A stretch of 64,000 bases of DNA from Sporobolomyces roseus (lineage: Eukaryota > Basidiomycota > Microbotryomycetes > Sporidiobolales > Sporidiobolaceae): positions 186,001-250,000 of the forward strand of contig JADILM010000004.1 of the NCBI GenBank assembly GCA_016617785.1, in the 5' to 3' direction. Of this stretch, positions 57,329-64,000 are shown one piece after another (within the stretch, counting starts at the first letter, position 1; each line of letters begins with the position of its first letter). A model generated the notes under the pieces. It searched no databases. It saw nothing but the letters and a program-made list of their open reading frames with translations, and was not told the origin of the DNA. The position numbers were made by a program, and so were the translations under genes.

Positions 57329-57792
57329 GGTGCTTGAAGGGAGACGGAGATAGAAGGAGGAAGGAATGGGAAACGCTTGATTTCGCAAAAACTCTCGAAA
57401 ACTGTACTTACTTTACTACCACTTGTTGATGTCACGCTCGTTCTGCCTACTAGTATACATATACCTTTCGACTTTGCAAGATACCTTTTCGTTCGCTCGT
57501 TGTCGTCGTTCAATCTTGAGGTTTCTCGACGAGAATGCTCTGAATCGACTTTTTTGGTACGATTCCAGCTTATCAATGCGACTGATACACGACTGTAAGC
57601 GCTTTTCTGTGTGCCTGGGAGATAAGGGTAAGTTCGACTGACGAGAAGGGATTTTCTGCGAAAACGGAAGAGCCGTGCGGACGAGTTTCGGTTCCCCTCT
57701 CAAGCACCACGTTCACTCTTCTTCTTCCTTCTTCCTTCCTCTCTCTCTCTCCTCTTTTCCCTCTCTCGATCTCGACAACAACTCGCTCTACC
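57329..57792. promoter_or_regulatory. Promoter region of URC1-like copy 1
   Basis: About 464 bases between the SRAP stop and the URC1-like start, with a pyrimidine-rich stretch (cttcttccttcttccttcctctctctctctcc) right before the ATG. The same kind of tract precedes copy 2. Confidence 0.45.
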
Positions 57793-60099
57793 ATGTGCGC
57801 AAACTCTACATCTTCAAGCGATAATCAATCTGCGTTGCTCCAAGCGATCCTATCCGAGTTGCAACAAGTCAAGCTAAATCAGACACTCTTCGAGCAAAAG
57901 GTGAGTTTGCAATCTCCATCCTAGGTCCATCGAGCTGATCCGATAGCATGTAGCTCGAATCTTTGGCCGTTGCTCCCGTTTCCCCCACTGCTTTGGGTCT
58001 CTCCTCTCCCTCCTTGAACGCCCTCCCATCTCTCGCGACTCTTGGAGGAGGTAGCTCTCAACCGAACGGAGGAGGAGCTGAGCCGACTCCTCTCTCGACT
58101 CCCTTTGTCAAAGCAGCCGATCAACCCCTTTCCCCCTCTCTCGTCGCTCGCAAGGACGCCGCTTCGAATGGTTACTTTCAACGCGTAGTCCTCACTACTT
58201 ACCCAGGTCAAGTTGGTATCCGTCCTATCCCTCTACAATGGGGAGCTGAAACGGCAGAATCGAGAGGTCCAGTCGTCGCTTCGAGGCAACCTGCGAGTCT
58301 CAAGGTTAGGAACGCGATTGGAGCTTACTCTGGAAGTTACTCAATCTACAAAGCGTTGGCTGCTGCTGCTGGATTGATTGATCCTTTCCATCGACCTGGT
58401 AAACCTCAATTTCTCTACTCTGATGTTTCGCAGTCTAAAGCTGATCCTCTTTGCATCTAGATTACACAAACACTGAACCTCCTTTCGATATCACTCACAA
58501 TCCTTCGTGGGATGGTAAACACAAGATTGTTTCGATCGATCCTTACGGTCATCTCGTTCCCCAAGTTTACAAAGAATACCTCGACAAAGGTGAGAGCAGA
58601 ACTTGAGTTTCGTAGAATTCTCGAAATCACGCTGACTTCTCCCGAACTCTCATCCTCTCACAGGTATTGACGCTCGTCCGACTATCTCAATCACGAAAGC
58701 TCATCTCAAGATGAATGACTTTGACGAGGCTGTTCGAGCGGGAACTCTCGAAGTCGATGGCAAAGTGGTCGTCAAGACCCCTACCGAATGGCTCAAGCAG
58801 AACCGTGCTGCCACCGAAGAAGGTAGGACTGCTCGTGCAGAGGATGATGCAGCTGGTGCGAAACTTGCTGGAGAGGATGCCGGAGTCGAGTTGAATGTTA
58901 GTAAAGTCGCGTTAGAACCGGTTTGGTACCTCCCTGGTAAGCTCTCGAATTCAGCTCAGCGCTCGTTGATTCTGTGCTGATGCTCTAGACTGGCCGTTAC
59001 AGGTATCGCCGAACGATTCCAAATCAGTGAAGGAACTCTTCGACGTTGTCTATTCGAAGAAACTGGAGGCATGTACCCTGAACTTCTCACTCGACACGAT
59101 CTCAAAGTCTTCCTTCCTCCCATCGGTGGTATGACCGTCTACATTGTGAGATTCAACTCCTTCGAGACGTCACATCGAGATCGGGAGTTGCTGCTGACGA
59201 AAGTTTGTCTTCAACAGTTCGGTAACCCTGATCACATCAAGGACGAAACGAAAGAGCTCACTCTGCGTGTTCACGACGAGTGCAACGGATCAGACGTTTT
59301 CGGTTCCGATATCTGTACTTGTCGACCGTGAGTAGCGATTGAACCGATCTCTCTGCGCCTCATCTTCGTACTGATCGCTTTTCTTCTTTACTTCACAGAT
59401 ACTTGATCTTTGGTATTGAAGAAGCCGTCAAGTGTGCTCAACGAGGAGGAGTCGGAATCGTCATTTACTTCCGAAAAGAAGGAAGAGCTTTGGGAGAAGT
59501 GACGAAATACCTCGTTTACAACGCTAGGAAACGTGGAGGTGACAACGCGAGTGATTACTTCAGGAGGACTGAGGATATCGCGGGTGTCAAGGATATGAGG
59601 TTCCAGATTTTGATGCCTGATGTTTTGCATTGGTTGGGAGTGAGTTCTTTCGATTGACTTGAGCAGTCTTTCGTTTCAACGAGAATGCTGACCCTCACTG
59701 TTTGTCTCTATAGGTCAAGCGTATCGACAACATGATCTCGATGTCAGATTTGAAGCACGATGCTGTGTGAGTTCAGGTTTCGAAATGAGCTCCTTTATTC
59801 TCCGTTCGCGAGCTCAACTCTCTACACCTGTCTCACAGCGTCAACTCTGGTATCCCTATTATCCGTCGCTACGAGCTTCGTGAGTCTCCTCTCTTACTAT
59901 GTTCTACTCAGGTTCACAGAATTGTGTTAACTCATTTCCTCCTCTCCTTCCCTCCCTCTCTTTTGCAGCCGACGACCTCATTCCTCCCGATTCGGCCGTC
60001 GAGATCCAAGCCAAGATCGCAGCTGGTTACTTCTCAAAGACTCAAGTACAAGATCTGTCCAAGACTGCAGGACGACTTTGGGAAGATTTGGCTCATTGA
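57793..60099 (+). CDS. URC1: URC1-like GTP cyclohydrolase II family protein, copy 1
   Basis: The start MCANSTSSSDNQSALLQAIL gives a helix, then a Ser/Pro/Gly-rich linker (ALGLSSPSLNALPSLATLGG). The fungal GTP-cyclohydrolase N-terminal domain follows: RVVLTTYPGQVGIRPIPLQW, RQPASLKVRNAIGAYSGSYS, THNPSWDGKHKIVSIDPYGH, TISITKAHLKMNDFDEAVRA. The GTP cyclohydrolase II core has ELTLRVHDECNGSDVFGSDI plus CTCRPYL (zinc Cys set C-x10-C-x-C) and VGIVIYFRKEGRALGEVTKY. It ends TQVQDLSKTAGRLWEDLAH. The N-terminal domain and length fit Urc1 of the fungal uracil-degradation (URC) pathway better than riboflavin Rib1 (family knowledge). The chemistry of Urc1 is not fully settled. About eight introns. Confidence 0.85.
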
Positions 60100-60553
60100 A
60101 CTGGTCGAACGGTGAAGGGAAGTAGTTGCGCCTACTGAGGTGGTCTTGTAGTCTGTTACCTGCTTATGTTGTCGTCGTCGAGTGATATGAGGATGTTGAT
60201 TTCCTGAGAATCGACGAGCAGTCGAGAGGAATGTTGAAAAGTTGCGAAAGAATCGTCTCTTTCGCCTCCCGCTCCTCACTTTGGTACCCGCATTCTTTCG
60301 AATTTCGCTTTCCGTCGTCGCGGAGTCGCATCATCGCTTGAGACCCCACTTGCGAAAGAAGACTCGGAAGCGAATCCTTGGATTCCGCTTCGACAGTTTT
60401 GCCGCGGCTTCTTCTTCTCCGCATCTCACTCTACCATGCTCTGCTCACTCATTGTACGCTCGTTAGGCTCACAAGCTCACTATCAGCTCGACTCGCCGCT
60501 ATCCGAGATCTCGTACCTCTAGATTCAATTGTACATCTCTTCCCAGTTCTAGC
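60100..60553 (+). promoter_or_regulatory. Intergenic between URC1-like copy 1 and the truncated TPP gene
   Basis: Holds two copies of ttgcgaaagaa (60242-60252 and 60350-60360) and a block at about 60299-60430 that is nearly identical to 63430-63561 although flanking sequence has diverged. This is a candidate promoter element for the TPP-enzyme gene. Confidence 0.5.
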
Positions 60554-60950
60554 ATGTCGTTCAACCCTCCTACAGAGGTGTTCACTACTTCGAATGTATT
60601 CTTGGATGTACTCGTAAAGGCTGGCATCACTCACGCATTCGTCAAGTACGTCTACCTTCTTACTATCTCTCCTTCAAACGTGCTAATCTCCCTCCCTTTT
60701 CAGCCTCGGATCCGATCACCCTGCTTTACTGGAAGCTCTCATATCAAGGCAGAAGTACAAGCTACCGACTCTCAAGATCATCACGTGTCCAAATGAGGTG
60801 AGGGAGACGATTTCGAAAGTTTCGTTGCTCTCGAGTGCTGATCGCTTTTTTTGGTCAGCTCCTTCACAGATGGTCGCACTTTCTCTTTCCTTGCCCTCTC
60901 TCGACTTTGTGATCTACAGCTTGCGCGATGTGCGCGAACTCAGCCTCTAA
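60554..60950 (+). pseudogene. Truncated 5' fragment of a TPP-dependent (acetolactate-synthase-like) enzyme gene
   Basis: ATG at 60554: MSFNPPTEVFTTSNVFLDVL, VKAGITHAFVN, then after an intron LGSDHPALLEALISRQKYKL, PTLKIITCPNE and the first codons of exon 3, MVALS. This is the N-terminal TPP-binding pyrimidine domain of an acetolactate-synthase/benzoylformate-decarboxylase-type enzyme. After about 15 bases of exon 3 the sequence changes into the leader of URC1-like copy 2, so the frame reads on into foreign sequence and stops at 60948-60950, overlapping the next start codon. More than 80 percent of a normal enzyme of this class (about 600 residues) is missing. It is a by-product of the tandem duplication. 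Confidence 0.8.
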
Positions 60951-63224
60951 TCAATCAGCGTTACTCCAAGCGATCCTCTCCGAGTTGCAACAAGTCAAGC
61001 TGAACCAAACTCTGTTTGAGCAAAAGGTAAGCTGCCACTCTCTATCGAAGTATACCGAGCTAATTCGATAGTATTTAGCTCGAACCTTTGGCTGTCGCTC
61101 CCGTTTCCCCCACTACTTTAGGTCTCTCCTCTCCCTCCTTGAACGCCCTCCCATCTCTCGCGACTCTTGGAGGAGGTAGCTCTCAATCGAATGGAGGAGG
61201 AGCTGAGCCGACTCCTCTCTCGACTCCCTTTGTCAAAGCAGCCGATCAACCCCTTTCCCCCTCTCTCGTAGCTCGCAAGGATGCCGCTTCGAATGGTTAC
61301 TCTCAACGCGTAGTCCTCACTACTTACCCTGGTCAAGTCGGTATCCGTCCTATCCCTCTACAATGGGGAGCAGAAACGGCCGAATCGAGAGGTCCCGTCG
61401 TCGCTTCGAGACAACCAGCTAGTTTGAAGGTGAGGAACGCGATCGGTGCTTACTCTGGAAGTTATTCGATCTACAAAGCGTTGGCTGCTGCTGCTGGATT
61501 GATTGATCCTTTCCATCGACCTGGTAAACTACAATTTCTCTACTCTGATGTTTCGCAATTTGAAGCTGATCCTCTATTCGTCTAGATTATACAAACACTG
61601 AACCTCCTTTCGATATCACTCACAATCCTTCGTGGGATGGTAAACACAAGATTGTTTCGATCGATCCTTACGGTCATCTCGTTCCCCAAGTTTACAAAGA
61701 ATACCTCGACAAAGGTGAGAGCAGAACTTGAGTTTCGTAGAATTCTCGAAATCACGCTGACTTCTCCCGAACTCTCATCCTCTCACAGGTATTGACGCTC
61801 GTCCGACTATCTCAATCACGAAAGCTCATCTCAAGATGAATGACTTCGACGAGGCTGTTCGAGCGGGAACTCTCGAAGTCGATGGCAAAGTGGTCGTCAA
61901 GACCCCTACCGAATGGCTCAAGCAGAACCGTGCTGCCACCGAAGAAGGTAGGACTGCTCGTGCAGAGGATGATGCAGCTGGTGCGAAACTTGCTGGAGAG
62001 GATGCCGGAGTCGAGTTGAATGTTAGTAAAGTCGCGTTAGAACCGGTTTGGTACCTCCCTGGTAAGCTCTCGAATTCAGCTCAGCGCTCGTTGATTCTGT
62101 GCTGATGCTCTAGACTGGCCGTTACAGGTATCGCCGAACGATTCCAAATCAGTGAAGGAACTCTTCGACGTTGTCTATTCGAAGAAACTGGAGGCATGTA
62201 CCCTGAACTTCTCACTCGACACGATCTCAAAGTCTTCCTTCCTCCCATCGGTGGTATGACCGTCTACATTGTGAGATTCAACTCCTTCGAGACGTCACAT
62301 CGAGATCGGGAGTTGCTGCTGACGAAAGTTTGTCTTCAACAGTTCGGTAACCCTGATCACATCAAGGACGAAACGAAAGAGCTCACTCTGCGTGTTCACG
62401 ACGAGTGCAACGGATCAGACGTTTTCGGTTCCGATATCTGTACTTGTCGACCGTGAGTAGCGATTGAACCGATCTCTCTGCGCCTCATCTTCGTACTGAT
62501 CGCTTTTCTTCTTTACTTCACAGATACTTGATCTTTGGTATTGAAGAAGCCGTCAAGTGTGCTCAACGAGGAGGAGTCGGAATCGTCATTTACTTCCGAA
62601 AAGAAGGAAGAGCTTTGGGAGAAGTGACGAAATACCTCGTTTACAACGCTAGGAAACGTGGAGGTGACAACGCGAGTGATTACTTCAGGAGGACTGAGGA
62701 TATCGCGGGTGTCAAGGATATGAGGTTCCAGATTTTGATGCCTGATGTTTTGCATTGGTTGGGAGTGAGTTCTTTCGATTGACTTGAGCAGTCTTTCGTT
62801 TCAACGAGAATGCTGACCCTCACTGTTTGTCTCTATAGGTCAAGCGTATCGACAACATGATCTCGATGTCAGATTTGAAGCACGATGCTGTGTGAGTTCA
62901 GGTTTCGAAATGAGCTCCTTTATTCTCCGTTCGCGAGCTCAACTCTCTACACCTGTCTCACAGCGTCAACTCTGGTATCCCTATTATCCGTCGCTACGAG
63001 CTTCGTGAGTCTCCTCTCTTACTATGTTCTACTCAGGTTCACAGAATTGTGTTAACTCATTTCCTCCTCTCCTTCCCTCCCTCTCTTTTGCAGCCGACGA
63101 CCTCATTCCTCCCGATTCGGCCGTCGAGATCCAAGCCAAGATCGCAGCTGGTTACTTCTCAAAGACTCAAGTACAAGATCTGTCCAAGACTGCAGGACGA
63201 CTTTGGGAAGATTTGGCTCATTAG
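60928..63224 (+). CDS. URC1: URC1-like GTP cyclohydrolase II family protein, copy 2
   Basis: Second copy of the gene at 57793, starting MCANSASNQSALLQAILSEL. It differs from copy 1 mainly in the first 200 residues: three residues fewer near the start, and Thr-Thr for Thr-Ala, Ser for Pro, and Ser for Phe later (TTLGLS, SSQSNGG, NGYSQRVV). From the exon starting DYTNTEPPFDITHNPSWDGK to the stop the DNA is almost base-identical, introns included. All core motifs (ECNGSDVFGSDICTC, RKEGRALGEVTKY) are intact. Its leader is fused to the remains of the truncated TPP gene, so its promoter is partly new and expression may differ from copy 1. Confidence 0.87.
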
Positions 63225-63684
63225 AACGAGACTGATCGAATGGTGAAGAGAAGGAGTTGCGCTTACTGAGGTCGAGCTGTGGTCTGTTACTTGCTTATGT
63301 TGCCGTCGTCGAGTGCTATGAAGACGCTGTCTTCCTGAGAATCAACGAGCATTCGAGAGGAATCGTGAAAAGTTGCGAAAGAATCGTCTGCTTCGCCTCC
63401 GGACGTTCCAATCAGTACGCGCAATCTCGCGAATTTCGCTTTCCGTCGTCGCGGAGTCGCATCATCGCTTGAGACCCCACTTGCGAAAGAACACTCGGAA
63501 GCGAATCCTTGAATTCCGCTTCGACAGTTTTGCCGCGGCTTCTTCTTCTCCGCATCTCACTACTACATGCTCTGCTCAGTCATTGTACGCTCGTTAGGCT
63601 CACAAGCTCACTATCAGCTCGACTCGCCGCTGTCCAAGATCTCGTACCTCTAGATTCAATTGTACATCTCTTCTCAGTTCTAGC
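63225..63684 (+). promoter_or_regulatory. Intergenic between URC1-like copy 2 and the TPP gene
   Basis: Counterpart of 60100-60553. ttgcgaaagaa occurs at 63373-63383 and 63481-63491, and the block at about 63430-63561 is conserved between the copies. Other parts have many substitutions and small indels. Confidence 0.5.
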
Positions 63685-64000
63685 ATGTCGTCCGACTCTC
63701 CGACAGAGGTGTTCACTACCTCGAACGTATTCTTGGATGTACTAGTAAAAGCTGGGATCACCCACGCATTCGTCAAGTACGTCTACCTTCTTGCTATCTC
63801 TTCTTCAAACGCAGCTAATCTCCCTCCCTTTTCAGCCTCGGATCCGATCACCCTGCTTTACTGGAAGCTTTCATATCAAGGCAGAAGTACAAGCTACCGA
63901 CTCTCAAGATCATCACGTGTCCAAATGAGGTGAGGGAGACGATTTCGAAAGTTTCGTTGCTCTCGAGTGCTGACTGTCTTGTTCTTCTCTAACACAGATG
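63685..64000 (+). CDS. TPP-dependent (acetolactate-synthase-like) enzyme, 5' part cut by window end
   Basis: ATG at 63685: MSSDSPTEVFTTSNVFLDVL, VKAGITHAFVN, LGSDHPALLEAFISRQKYKL, PTLKIITCPNE, and the start of exon 3 at the last bases. It has the same first two exons and intron positions as the truncated fragment at 60554, with diverged synonymous sites. HAFVNLGSDHPALLEA and CPNE match the N-terminal domain of thiamine-pyrophosphate enzymes, where the Glu after CPN would be the cofactor-activating residue. It presumably continues as a full gene beyond 64000. Its place next to URC1 suggests a related catabolic role (inference). Confidence 0.75.

Larger units (their letters stand above)
57793..64000 (+). 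repeat. Tandem duplication, unit of about 3.1 kb
   Basis: Two direct units, about 57793-60917 and about 60918-64000 (end cut by window), each with a URC1-like gene followed by the 5' end of a TPP-enzyme gene. The offset is 3125 bases through most of the URC1 genes and 3131 at the TPP starts. From about 58466 to 60098 against 61591 to 63223 I see one mismatch by eye (58722 T, 61847 C), introns included. Sequences before and after this block differ at many positions. Confidence 0.9.

Noticed and set aside
57793..63224. Calling the GTP cyclohydrolase II family genes RIB1 (riboflavin)
   Set aside because: The extra fungal N-terminal domain and length fit Urc1 better; a riboflavin role would need biochemical or complementation evidence.

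Overview
The window is nuclear DNA of a basidiomycete yeast, most likely a tremellomycete-type fungus (inference). Genes are dense, lie on both strands and are cut by many short introns of about 45-80 bases. The introns have GTGAGT- or GTAAGT-like donors, a CTGAC/CTGAT branch site a few bases before the acceptor, and AG ends; three introns appear to be GC-AG. Almost all coordinates below span exons plus introns, and the proteins were read by joining exons by eye. I saw no tRNA, rRNA, transposon or CRISPR array.

Left part (1-17.5 kb): the 3' end of a thiamine-synthesis gene (hydroxyethylthiazole kinase), a NOSIP-type U-box protein, two tandem paralogous MFS transporters, cytosolic asparaginyl-tRNA synthetase, LC8 dynein light chain, a large GT49/LARGE-like glycosyltransferase, and argininosuccinate synthase (ARG1). 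ARG1 is divergent from COQ6 (ubiquinone hydroxylase) across a 243-base shared promoter.

Middle part (19.7-40.2 kb): an island of three genes I do not recognise, two of them paralogs with an internal repeat; ARG2 (N-acetylglutamate synthase), so two arginine genes lie within 9 kb; a disordered protein; a protein with two tandem FCP1/NIF-type HAD domains plus a duplicated N-terminal motif; an Mpv17/Sym1 membrane protein; a Ctr86/ataxin-10 homolog that is head to head with a WDR5/Swd3 COMPASS subunit across only 59 bases; and a Ser-rich unknown protein.

Right part (41-64 kb): two tandem paralogs of an unknown TPR-like family, the first with an in-frame TAG; a small SRPBCC/START-like protein; an F-box protein; a CENP-A-type histone H3; a vWA-domain protein; an SRAP/HMCES DNA-crosslink protein; and a tandem duplication of about 3.1 kb. 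The duplication carries two URC1-like (GTP cyclohydrolase II family) genes, each followed by the 5' end of a TPP-dependent enzyme gene. The first TPP copy is truncated by the duplication junction and the second runs off the window. About 1.6 kb of the two URC1 copies, introns included, is almost identical while the flanks have diverged, which points to gene conversion.
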